DNA of 64,000 nucleotides from Oxalobacteraceae sp. CFBP 13730 (GTDB lineage Bacteria > Pseudomonadota > Gammaproteobacteria > Burkholderiales > Burkholderiaceae_D): positions 930,001 through 994,000 of the forward strand of contig JACYUQ010000004.1 in assembly GCA_014841835.1 (NCBI GenBank), read 5' to 3'. Under the pieces are notes generated by a model, which saw only the letters and a program-made list of their open reading frames with translations, ran no database searches and was not told the origin of the DNA. The position numbers and the translations under genes are program-made. This document shows, piece after piece, positions 16,710-24,756 of this stretch. The first letter of the stretch is position 1. Each line of letters opens with the position of its first letter.

Positions 16710-17639
16710 TTACGTGGCCGCAAGGTAACGGTCCAGGTCTGCGTGGTCCAGCAGGCTGTCGCCCAGGTGTGTCGTGGCGATCAGGCCACGTGCCTGGACC
16801 AGGTCGTAGCGTAGGCAGGCGCGCAGGGTGTCGAATGCGCGGTCGTTGAAATCGGGCCGTGCTTCGTCGATGGCAATGTCGGTGCTGCTGAAGACGACGG
16901 GAACCGGCGGCGTGTCGACCGATTTCTCGAACACGGCCTCGACGAAACGGCGGCGCGCGCCGGTATCGTCAAGCCGGCTGACGCAGATGACGGACAGGTC
17001 GGACGGCAGGTAGCGTTCCAGCAGCGTGCGCAGCGGGGTGTAGTAAAAGCTGTTGGAGAGGATGGAAAAAAATGGAAACTGCTTGCGCGACAGGTAGAAC
17101 GCGAGCTCGTACTCGATGCGCTGCATGAAGGTCTGCGTACGAAGATGGTCCAGTTCTCGCCGCGCATAGCCTTCGACGATCAGGTGCGAGCGTCTCGGAA
17201 AATAGCTCTGGCAGATACGGATCACGGTGTCCGAAAACGTGCTGGCCTCGCGCGGCCCGCGGCCTGTCCCGCTGCCCTCGGATTGATACGATGAAAAATA
17301 ATCCCGTGCCTGGTCCCCGCCCAGCGAGTCGACCTTGAACATCTTGTAGAAGCTCCACATCCGCTCAAACCCATTGCGCAGGCACAGGACCAGGCGGGTG
17401 TCGTATTGAGGCAGGCGCTGCACGGTTGCGGGATCGAACGCGTAACCGGCGCTGGCGTCGAGCAGCGGCACATCGCCCCGGCGCGAGCGCGCTGCGTGGG
17501 GCTCGTCGTTCGCATACAGATAGGGCTCTTTTTCGCCGGGAACGCGGTCTTCGGCAAGGCCATTGACGACCATCCATTCCGACAGCGCCGTGGTGCCGCA
17601 TTTTGCGACGCCGACAATGAATACGTGCTGGATCGTCAT
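16710..17639 (-). CDS. Sulfotransferase family protein
   Basis: 309-residue PAPS-dependent sulfotransferase. The 5'-phosphosulfate-binding loop is VGVAKCGTTALSEWM (residues 8-22, with KCGTT in place of the commoner KSGTT or KCGTS). The 3'-phosphate-binding motif is LCLRNGFERMWSFYK (about 80-94). It is closest in look to heparan-sulfate or lipid sulfotransferase-like bacterial proteins. No signal peptide is present, so it acts in the cytosol. The acceptor is unknown; polysaccharide or glycolipid is plausible. Start 17639 has GGGAGA six bases upstream. No sulfate-activation genes are nearby. Confidence 0.8.
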   Translation of the reverse strand: MTIQHVFIVGVAKCGTTALSEWMVVNGLAEDRVPGEKEPYLYANDEPHAARSRRGDVPLLDASAGYAFDPATVQRLPQYDTRLVLCLRNGFERMWSFYKMFKVDSLGGDQARDYFSSYQSEGSGTGRGPREASTFSDTVIRICQSYFPRRSHLIVEGYARRELDHLRTQTFMQRIEYELAFYLSRKQFPFFSILSNSFYYTPLRTLLERYLPSDLSVICVSRLDDTGARRRFVEAVFEKSVDTPPVPVVFSSTDIAIDEARPDFNDRAFDTLRACLRYDLVQARGLIATTHLGDSLLDHADLDRYLAAT

Positions 17640-17763
17640 CACTCATCTCCCGGGAAATGGTTATGCCACGAGGAGAATAGTCTCACACACACGCACTGCT
17701 GACCGGCATGCGGCAGACGCCGACTCGGTACACTGGCATTCTCCGGACTTTATCGAGGCAAGC

Positions 17764-18447
17764 ATGCGTTCCATGGATTTCAGCTCGTGGCAAGGCGCGA
17801 TGACGACGATCATCGGCCTTGCCATCATTACCCTGCTCGGGGTAGGCATTCGCCTCATCATCATGCAAACGATCCAGCAGCGGCGCGAGCGCATGAACCG
17901 CCAGATCAACGAGCGGCTCAAGACGCTGATCGCGGCCTACCGCACGCTGGGCGGCTCGTTTACCGGTCAGCTGACGGTCGACCCGACCCATTTGCGCGAC
18001 CTGCAAGAGCGCACCCGGGCCACAGAAGGTGCACCGGCAACGGCCGAGGAAACCTTCAGCTCCGAACGGTCGCGCCGCATGCGCGATGCGGTCGAGGCCG
18101 CGCTGGCGGACATCCTGCTGCTGGGCACTGAAGAACACTGCCGGCTGGCGGGACAGGCTGCAGCGGACATGGCGGCCGGGCGGCCGATTCACACGGCAGA
18201 CCTGGTGATCAGCCTGCGCGGTTTTATTCGCAGCGCACTGGACCTGGGGCCGATGCCGGCCGATGTGCTGATTCCGCTGCAGGGGCCGACGCGCACCCAG
18301 GGCGGTGCGGCACGCGGCAAGGGCGAGGCGGGCGGTAACCGGGGCGGTGGCAATGGCGGGGCGAATGCGGACGGCGGCGGCGGTGGCGGCATGGGGATGG
18401 GCCTGGCGCCAGGATTGGGGCGCAAGGATACCGATCACGCCGGCTGA
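17764..18447 (+). CDS. Single-pass membrane protein with Gly-rich tail
   Basis: 227 residues: one N-terminal membrane helix (residues 12-34), a basic helical region (QQRRERMNRQINERLKTLI), a globular middle rich in Ala and Arg, and a Gly-rich C-terminus from about 180 (for example GGNRGGGNGGANADGGGGGG). The layout suggests a cytoplasmic domain anchored at the membrane. I do not recognise a family. It overlaps the end of the diguanylate cyclase gene on the other strand by 13 bases. Confidence 0.65.
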   Translation: MRSMDFSSWQGAMTTIIGLAIITLLGVGIRLIIMQTIQQRRERMNRQINERLKTLIAAYRTLGGSFTGQLTVDPTHLRDLQERTRATEGAPATAEETFSSERSRRMRDAVEAALADILLLGTEEHCRLAGQAAADMAAGRPIHTADLVISLRGFIRSALDLGPMPADVLIPLQGPTRTQGGAARGKGEAGGNRGGGNGGANADGGGGGGMGMGLAPGLGRKDTDHAG

Positions 18448-19799
18448 TGCGCCCCTGATCCGGCAAGCGCTGCGGCCGCCTTGGCGACATACATCGCCTT
18501 GTCGGCGTGCGAAAGAAGTTCGTCGCGGTTGCCGCCGTGCTCGGGATAATGCGCGACACCGACACTGACCGACATCTGCAGCCGCTGTCCTTCGCCCAGA
18601 TCGACCGGCGGTGCCAGCGCCAGGTGAATCTTGTCCAGCACCAGCCCCGCATCGGCCGGCAGCGTGACGTTTTCCAGCAGGACGACGAACTCATCACCAC
18701 CCAGGCGCGCCAGCGTGTCGCTGTTGCGCAGGCAGGCTGAGACACGCCGCGCGACCTCCTGCAACAACCGGTCGCCACAGGCGTGACCAAAGTTGTCGTT
18801 GACCTGCTTGAACCGGTTCAGATCGATGAACAGCAGGGACAGCCGCTCCTGCTGGCGCCGGGCATGCGCCAGCGCGGTGTCGAGACGGTCGTAGAACAGG
18901 CGCCGGTTTGGCAGGCGGGTCAGCTCGTCATGCAGGGCCATGAACTGCAGTTGCGCATGCAGTTGCCTGCGTCCGATGGCGGCGGCGAGCTGATCGGCCA
19001 CGAACACCAGCAGGTCGCGGTCCTGCGTCCGGTACGGCGCGTCATCCCGCCCATTGCGCAGCGCGATGACGCCAACGACGCCATCGGGCGTGGTGATCGG
19101 TACGGCCAGCGCGCCGCCTGCCATGGTCGCCGCAGCCGCCCGCAAGGGCGCCGGCAGGCCGTCCTGCGCGCCCGGCGCAAGCAGCAGTGGCGCAGCGCAC
19201 TGCGCCACTGTCTCGCACAGCAGCGGCATCAGCGCTGCGTCGCACGGGGCGCCATCATCCACCAGATAGGTGAAGTCCATGTCCTGGCCCGCCTTGTCGC
19301 ACAGGGCCACCCCGAAGCACGAGGCCGGCAAGAGCTCGCGGACGATGGCGTGGCTGCGCCCGAACAGGTCGGCCAGATCGTCGCTTGCGTGGGCCGCTTC
19401 CGACATCGCGTACAGCACCGACTGCATCGCCTGGGCCTGCTTCAGGGCGGTGACGTCGCGCGCAACGGCCACGCGCAGCTGATCGGCCTCGGACCAGCGC
19501 GCCGACCACATGATATGGACGATGCTGCCGTCCTTGCGCAGGTAGCGGTTTTCAAAGTTGGTGTGGGCCTGGCCATTCATGATGTCTTGCGCCACGGCGA
19601 GCGTGCGCTCGCGGTCGGCGGGGGCGACCAAGTCGATCACGCGCAGGCCAATCATTTCCTGCTGCGTATAGCCGAAGATATTGACACCGGCCGCACTGAC
19701 GTACACGAACCGCCCGCCGGCGTCGACCATGCAGACGGCGTCGAGCAGCAGGTCCGTGAAGTTGGCAATCGGGGCGCGGACGGTGTATTCCATGAACAT
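18435..19799 (-). CDS. PAS-GAF-GGDEF diguanylate cyclase
   Basis: 454-residue soluble sensor enzyme making cyclic di-GMP from two GTP. It has a PAS domain (residues 10-125, with the PAC motif FENRYLRKDGSIVHIMW), a GAF domain (about 145-280) and a GGDEF domain (about 290-454). The active site LGGDEF is intact, and RNSD five residues before it is the inhibitory I-site, so product inhibition is expected. There is no EAL domain. It has no membrane helix, so it senses an internal signal. The start has a poor ribosome site; 19793 is an alternative. Confidence 0.9.
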   Translation of the reverse strand: MFMEYTVRAPIANFTDLLLDAVCMVDAGGRFVYVSAAGVNIFGYTQQEMIGLRVIDLVAPADRERTLAVAQDIMNGQAHTNFENRYLRKDGSIVHIMWSARWSEADQLRVAVARDVTALKQAQAMQSVLYAMSEAAHASDDLADLFGRSHAIVRELLPASCFGVALCDKAGQDMDFTYLVDDGAPCDAALMPLLCETVAQCAAPLLLAPGAQDGLPAPLRAAAATMAGGALAVPITTPDGVVGVIALRNGRDDAPYRTQDRDLLVFVADQLAAAIGRRQLHAQLQFMALHDELTRLPNRRLFYDRLDTALAHARRQQERLSLLFIDLNRFKQVNDNFGHACGDRLLQEVARRVSACLRNSDTLARLGGDEFVVLLENVTLPADAGLVLDKIHLALAPPVDLGEGQRLQMSVSVGVAHYPEHGGNRDELLSHADKAMYVAKAAAALAGSGAHQPA

Positions 19800-20085
19800 A
19801 TTCTAAATGACATTGGCTCGGAAAATCCGGTGCATCGATCCGGGCGTCGCGTGATGCGCACCGGGTACCGGTTCAGGCAATCACGAAGCACATCCGTAGG
19901 AAGATTCCGGTTTTGAAAAACCTGCGTTTTTGATAATAATTTACTCGGATAACTAGCGCAAAATAAAGTTCGCTCAGGTTGCTTACCCGCTTGAAAACAA
20001 CCATCGACAGGGTCGTCAGGCGCAGCCAGCCTGCGCGTTATCGGGGCAGCGCCGTTCTGCTGCGCAGGTCAAGAAGGAGTCAGGC

Positions 20086-20916
20086 ATGTCCAAAACAAGC
20101 AAGGCCACGAACAATCTGCATCATGTGCAGAACCAGTGGGGCGGGAACTCCGCGCAGTGGCATGAAGGCGGCATGTGGATCATCGGCGCACGACCCGGCC
20201 AGCACGTGGTGGCGCTCGACCTCACTTCCAGCGACAACGGGAAGACGCTCACCGGACAAATGAAATACGCCGGCGAAGGCGCCATCGGCTTTCGCGCCAC
20301 TCTGACCCAGAGCAACACGTACACGGTCGAGAATCAGTGGGGCGGCGCGTCGGCGCCGTGGCATCCGGGCGGGACCTGGGTCATCGGCTGCCGCCCTGGC
20401 CAGAGCGTGGTCGCCATCCATGTCGAATCGGGCGACAACGGTGCCACGCTGAAGGGGACGATGACCTACAGTGGCGAAGGCCCGATCGGTTTTCAAAGCC
20501 AGACGAGCGATGGCGCCGTGTACGCTGTCGAAAATCAGTGGGGCGGCGCGTTCGCGCCCTGGCACCAGGGCGGCATTTCCGTGCTTGGCTGCCGCGACCA
20601 GGCAGTGCTCGCGGTCGACCTGAGCTCGACCGATGGCGGCAAGACCCTGACCGGCACCATGACGTATGCGGGCGAAGGCCCCATCCGCGTGCGCGCCACG
20701 GCGGTCGCCGGCAACAACTACCAGGTCGAAAACCAATGGGGCGACACGTCGTCGGCATGGCATCCGGGCGGCGTCTGGCTGATCGGCTGCCGTGTCGGCC
20801 AGCACAGCGTGGCACTCAATGTCACGTCCGGCAACCAGGGTAACAACCTGCATGGCGGCATGACCTACAACGGCGAAGGCGCGATCGGCTATCGCAGCAC
20901 GGAATTGCCGATGTAA
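20086..20916 (+). CDS. Four-repeat OAA/MBHA-family lectin
   Basis: 276 residues composed of four tandem repeats of about 67 residues. Each starts near (E/Q)NQWGG, has a WHPGG-like loop and ends near Y(A/S/N)GEGPIGF. The conserved Trp of NQWG falls at residues 18, 85, 152 and 218. This is the Oscillatoria agardhii agglutinin family, whose four-repeat members include Myxococcus hemagglutinin MBHA; known members bind high-mannose glycans. There is no signal peptide, so release would need lysis or another route. Repeat 3 has EGPIRV instead of EGPIGF and repeat 4 has WGD, which may weaken those sites. A strong AGGAG precedes the start. The gene stands alone. Confidence 0.92.
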   Translation: MSKTSKATNNLHHVQNQWGGNSAQWHEGGMWIIGARPGQHVVALDLTSSDNGKTLTGQMKYAGEGAIGFRATLTQSNTYTVENQWGGASAPWHPGGTWVIGCRPGQSVVAIHVESGDNGATLKGTMTYSGEGPIGFQSQTSDGAVYAVENQWGGAFAPWHQGGISVLGCRDQAVLAVDLSSTDGGKTLTGTMTYAGEGPIRVRATAVAGNNYQVENQWGDTSSAWHPGGVWLIGCRVGQHSVALNVTSGNQGNNLHGGMTYNGEGAIGYRSTELPM

Positions 20917-20929
20917 TCGGCGCTGCACC

Positions 20930-20956
20930 GGCCATGCTGCCGCAAGTGGCATGGCC
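20930..20956 (+). terminator. Hairpin after the lectin gene
   Basis: Perfect eight-base stem GGCCATGC / GCATGGCC with an 11-base loop, 13 bases after the stop. It is not followed by a T-run, so it is a weak terminator at best. Confidence 0.35.
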
Positions 20957-20957
20957 G

Positions 20958-21137
20958 ACAATCGCACAATCGCACAATCGCACAATCGGGGTCAGGTCTG
21001 ACATTCAGACACGAGCTCGACACGCACAATCGGGGTCAGGTCTGACATTCAGACACGAGCTCGACATAAACCTGTCTATGAAATGCCTGGTGGAGAGATT
21101 AAGGAAGAGCCCGTGTCCAAATGTCAGACCTGACCCC
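20958..21137. repeat. Transposon-like inverted repeat with duplicated left end
   Basis: Three nested structures. First, an eight-base unit ACAATCGC repeated about four times (20958-20989). Second, a 43-base direct duplication at 20980-21022 and 21024-21066 containing GGGGTCAGGTCTGACATT. Third, an inverted copy of that sequence, AATGTCAGACCTGACCCC, at 21120-21137; the inverted arms extend to about 30 bases with three mismatches (21032-21061 against 21107-21137). The roughly 45-base spacer codes for nothing. This looks like a REP/MITE-type remnant of the kind flanking REP-associated transposases; no transposase gene is present. Confidence 0.75.
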
Positions 21138-21221
21138 GGCTGTTGACCCCGGCTGTGATCTTGGCTACCTGTCGGTCACCGAAAATTCCCGGGCCCGCTA
21201 TTGATTGCCAGCGCTTGCGGT

Positions 21222-22151
21222 TCAAGCCAACAACGGCAGCGGCGTGACTGTCACCTGCACGTCGAGCTCCTGTTTGCCGCCGCCCAGCACGATCCCCCGC
21301 ATCGGCGTCACGTCGCTGAAATCGCGCCCCCAGCCCAGCGTGATGTGTTCGTGCTGCACGAGACAGCGGTTGGTCGGATCGAAATCGACCCAGCCCAGTG
21401 CCGGACAGAACACCGACACCCACGCGTGCGAGGCATCGGCCCCGATCAGGCGCGGCTTGCCTTCCGGCGGGTGCGTCAGGATGTAGCCGCTGACATAGCG
21501 CGCCGGCAGGCCGATGCTGCGCAGGCAGCCGATCATCAGCTGCGCGAAATCCTGGCATACGCCGCGCCGGCCGCGCAGTACCTGGTCGAGCGGCGTCGAG
21601 ATGTCGGTGGCCTTGCTGTCGAATTCGAAGTCGTCGAAGATCCGGTGTGTCAGGTCGAGCGCTGCGTCGAGCTGCGGGCGGCCCGGGACGTAGCTCTCGC
21701 GTGCGTACGCTTCCAGTTCCGGGAACAGGGCGACATGGGGCGACGCGTACAGGTAGCGGCAGGCCTCCAGCGTGGCCGTGCTTTTTTCCTTGCCCATCAT
21801 GTCGCGCACGGATTCCCACGATAACGTGCCGGCGATCTGCGCCAGCGTGTAGCGCGCGCGCAGCGAGACCGTCGATTCGGCGTGCACCAGCAGGCTGTCA
21901 TGGGGCACCGTCAGCGCCACGTGGCGCGTGATGTTGCCGAAGTAATCCACGCCCTCATTGCTGTCGTTGATCACCGGGTCGAGCCAGATCAGGTGCGACT
22001 CGGTTTGCTGACACGAAAACGAGCGCGGCGTCAGGTGCAGGTATTGCTGCGACAGCGTCACCATGCTGTTGTACTTGTAGCGCGTCTCGTGCACCACGCG
22101 ATAGCGCGCAATCACGTCGGCGCCTACGGCGCCCGGCAGCAAATCGGTCAT
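21222..22151 (-). CDS. Transglutaminase-like protein (first of three)
   Basis: 309-residue papain-like-fold transglutaminase/protease homologue. The catalytic triad is intact: Cys199 (GVCQDFAQL), His242 (ASHAWVSVF) and Asp258 (WVDFDPTN). An N-terminal beta domain (residues 15-110, VIARYRVVHETRYKYN) is typical of bacterial members found with ATP-grasp/alpha-E genes. No signal peptide. It may cleave or form amide/isopeptide bonds in the product of the linked ligases. The start overlaps the stop of the upstream fusion gene by four bases, placing it last in a three-gene minus-strand operon. Confidence 0.88.
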   Translation of the reverse strand: MTDLLPGAVGADVIARYRVVHETRYKYNSMVTLSQQYLHLTPRSFSCQQTESHLIWLDPVINDSNEGVDYFGNITRHVALTVPHDSLLVHAESTVSLRARYTLAQIAGTLSWESVRDMMGKEKSTATLEACRYLYASPHVALFPELEAYARESYVPGRPQLDAALDLTHRIFDDFEFDSKATDISTPLDQVLRGRRGVCQDFAQLMIGCLRSIGLPARYVSGYILTHPPEGKPRLIGADASHAWVSVFCPALGWVDFDPTNRCLVQHEHITLGWGRDFSDVTPMRGIVLGGGKQELDVQVTVTPLPLLA

Positions 22152-24721
22152 GAGGTACGGTTCCTTTGCCGGCCGTTGGCGGTATAGCTGAAAAACTGGA
22201 CGCCGATCTGCTCGGACAAGGCCGCGCTGGCCTGCCCGATCCTGCTAAGCAGGTCGCTGAGCAGCGCATTGCCGTGGTTCAGATCGACGCCGGGATCGAG
22301 CGCGGTCAGTTCGGCCTTCAGTGGCGTCAGCAGGTCCAGGCCCCCGGCGCCCTGGGCCTGCGTAACCTTGCCCAGCGTGCCGATGATGCCGTTCAACTGG
22401 AACACGATCGAGCGCGGGTTGGTTTCGTCCAGCAGCAGCAGGTCGAGCACCGGCAGCCACTCGGGCTGGGCGCGGTAGCGGGCGCGGTAGGTGATGATGC
22501 TGTCCGACAGTTCGAGCACCCAGTCGAGATTGCCGTTTTCGTCCATCGCCAGTGCGCGCTGCAGCACGAGCGCCTGGAACTGTAGCCGTTCAAGGCGCCG
22601 GCCGATCGACATGAAGCGCCAGCCGAGGTCGCGCACCATGCCGTCGAGGGCGAAGCCGGCCAGCGTCATCAGCGCCGCGGCGGCATCGTCAAGAATCGTC
22701 ATCACGCCCGACTGCGACGGCCGCTCGCCGGGCGGCGCGACCGGCTGCACCATGCGGTTCAGCGCGCGCCAGTTGTCGACCGAGAAGCGCTCGTGCAGCT
22801 GGCCGGCGATCCGGTGCAACTGCTGCTGCTGGCGCGCCAGGCCCGGAACGGCAGGCGACACCACCGCCTGCAGCAGCGCCGATTCGATCTCGGCATCGGT
22901 GAAGATCGGGGCCGGCAGGGCGCTGGCCGTGCCCGGCAACTTGCTTGATCCCGTAACGGAGGGGGCAGCCGGCTTGCGCTGCGGATCCAGCAAACCGAAC
23001 CAGATGCACAGGGCTTCGACAGTGGGCCACTCAGCGCCGCGCTGGTCAAAGCGCACATTGAACAGGATATTGAGCGCGACCCGCAGCAGGCGGCAGATAT
23101 TGTCGCTGCGCTCGGCATGGCGGCCGAACCACAGCAGGTTTTCGGCCACGCGGCTGGACAGGTTGCTGTCTTCGCGTACCAGGTCTTCGCCGGTGATGCT
23201 GCTTTTTTGCAGGCGATGCGTTTCGACGCGCGCGCGCGCCTGGACCCAGGTGTCCTTGCTGGCGCCGCCCATCTGCATCGTCAGCACGCGGGCATCGGGC
23301 CCGGTGGCCACGCGGGTCAGGCCGCCCGGCATCACGACATAGCCATTCGGCGTGGCGCACGCGAACACGCGCAGGCCCACTGCGCGCGCCTGCAGGCCGG
23401 GCGCGCGGCCATCCTTCCATACCGGCGCCTGCGACAGGCGCACCAGTTCCTGGGCGATGTAGTGATTGGGATTGGCGCGCAGAGTGGCGATGAACGCCGC
23501 GCGTGCCTCGCCGTCGAGATCCTGGCCGAACACGGCCGGCTGGAAGGGGATCGCGCCGCTCGGCTTGATCACCAGGCGATCGAGCCTGGCGACCACGGTT
23601 TCGAGCGCGGCCGGCTCGCCGCACCACCAGGTCGCCACCGAGGGCATCTTGAGCGGCTCGCCCAGCAGGCGCTTGGACAGCGCCGGCAGGAAGCCGAGCA
23701 GGGCGCCCGACTCGAGCAGGCTCGAACCGAGGCTGTTGGCCACTACCACATTGCCGCGCATGGCGGCCTGGGTCAGGCCGGCCACGCCGAGCAGCGAATT
23801 TTGCAGTTCGAGCGGATCGCACGATTCGTCGTCGACCCGGCGCATGATCACGTGCACCCGGTGCAGTCCGGCCAGGGTCTTGATGAAGACGACGCCGTCG
23901 CGCACCGTCAGATCGCCCCCTTCGACCAGCGTCAGGCCCAGGTAGCGCGCCAGGTAGGCCTGCTCGTAATAGCTTTCGCTGCGCGGGCCCGGCGTGAGCA
24001 GCACGATCAGCGGCATCTCGCCCTCGCGCAGCGGCGCCGGCTTGTCGCCATGGGCCGCGCACAGCCGGCCCCAGTGCACCAGGCTGTCGTGCATCGTGCG
24101 GAAGAACGGCGACACGGGCTGCACCTTCAGTTCGCGCAGCAGGTCGGGGAAGGTGGGGGCGATGATGGAGCGGTTTTCGAGTGCATAGCCAGCGCCCGAC
24201 GGCGCCTGCGTGCGGTCGGCCATCACCCACCAGCGGCCGTCGGGCGCGCGCGCCAGGTCGACCGCATAGAAATGCAGCGCAACGTCGTCGTGGTGGCGCA
24301 TGCCGTGGCACGGGCGCAGAAAGCCCGCATGACCATGGATCAGCGCTGACGGCAGCAAGCCTTCGCGCAGCATCGCCTGCTCGCCATACACGTCGCCCAG
24401 AATCTTGTTGAGCAGCGTGGCGCGCTGGATCACGGCCGCTTCGATGCCGCTCCATTCCTCGTGCGGCAGGATCAGCGGCAGCACGTTCAGGTCCCACTGG
24501 CGCGGCCGGGTGCCGGCGTCTGCCAGCACGTTGTAGCTGACGCCGTTTTCGCGCACCTGGCGCTGCACCATCTCCATCCGCTGGCGCATCATGTCCGGTG
24601 CTTCGTGCCCCAGGTTGGCAAGCATCGCACGCCAGTGCGCGCGCGGCGCCTTGTCGGCGCCCAGCATTTCATCGAAACCATCCGGCGCGGCCAGATAGTG
24701 GGCAAGCAGTTGATTGGGCAT
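22148..24721 (-). CDS. Circularly permuted ATP-grasp fused to alpha-E domain
   Basis: 857-residue two-domain protein. Residues 1 to about 480 are a circularly permuted ATP-grasp domain (LNVLPLILPHEEWSGIE; ADRTQAPSGAGYALENR; LTPGPRSESYYEQAYLARYLG; VIMRRVDDESCDPLEL; VMPGGLTRVA). Residues from about 530 are an alpha-E domain, all helical, beginning SSRVAENLLWFGRHAERSDN. These are fused here but are separate genes in the divergent set at 28-31 kb. The family is predicted to make amide bonds using ATP. It lies 35 bases downstream of the DUF2126 gene and overlaps the following transglutaminase gene. Confidence 0.88.
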   Translation of the reverse strand: MPNQLLAHYLAAPDGFDEMLGADKAPRAHWRAMLANLGHEAPDMMRQRMEMVQRQVRENGVSYNVLADAGTRPRQWDLNVLPLILPHEEWSGIEAAVIQRATLLNKILGDVYGEQAMLREGLLPSALIHGHAGFLRPCHGMRHHDDVALHFYAVDLARAPDGRWWVMADRTQAPSGAGYALENRSIIAPTFPDLLRELKVQPVSPFFRTMHDSLVHWGRLCAAHGDKPAPLREGEMPLIVLLTPGPRSESYYEQAYLARYLGLTLVEGGDLTVRDGVVFIKTLAGLHRVHVIMRRVDDESCDPLELQNSLLGVAGLTQAAMRGNVVVANSLGSSLLESGALLGFLPALSKRLLGEPLKMPSVATWWCGEPAALETVVARLDRLVIKPSGAIPFQPAVFGQDLDGEARAAFIATLRANPNHYIAQELVRLSQAPVWKDGRAPGLQARAVGLRVFACATPNGYVVMPGGLTRVATGPDARVLTMQMGGASKDTWVQARARVETHRLQKSSITGEDLVREDSNLSSRVAENLLWFGRHAERSDNICRLLRVALNILFNVRFDQRGAEWPTVEALCIWFGLLDPQRKPAAPSVTGSSKLPGTASALPAPIFTDAEIESALLQAVVSPAVPGLARQQQQLHRIAGQLHERFSVDNWRALNRMVQPVAPPGERPSQSGVMTILDDAAAALMTLAGFALDGMVRDLGWRFMSIGRRLERLQFQALVLQRALAMDENGNLDWVLELSDSIITYRARYRAQPEWLPVLDLLLLDETNPRSIVFQLNGIIGTLGKVTQAQGAGGLDLLTPLKAELTALDPGVDLNHGNALLSDLLSRIGQASAALSEQIGVQFFSYTANGRQRNRTS

Positions 24722-24756
24722 TGGCGTGCAGCTTTACGGTTGAAACGAATGCCAGC

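Noticed and set aside
20958..21066. CRISPR array
   Set aside because: The repeats are directly adjacent or duplicated without unique spacers, and no cas genes are present. The inverted copy fits a REP/MITE element instead.
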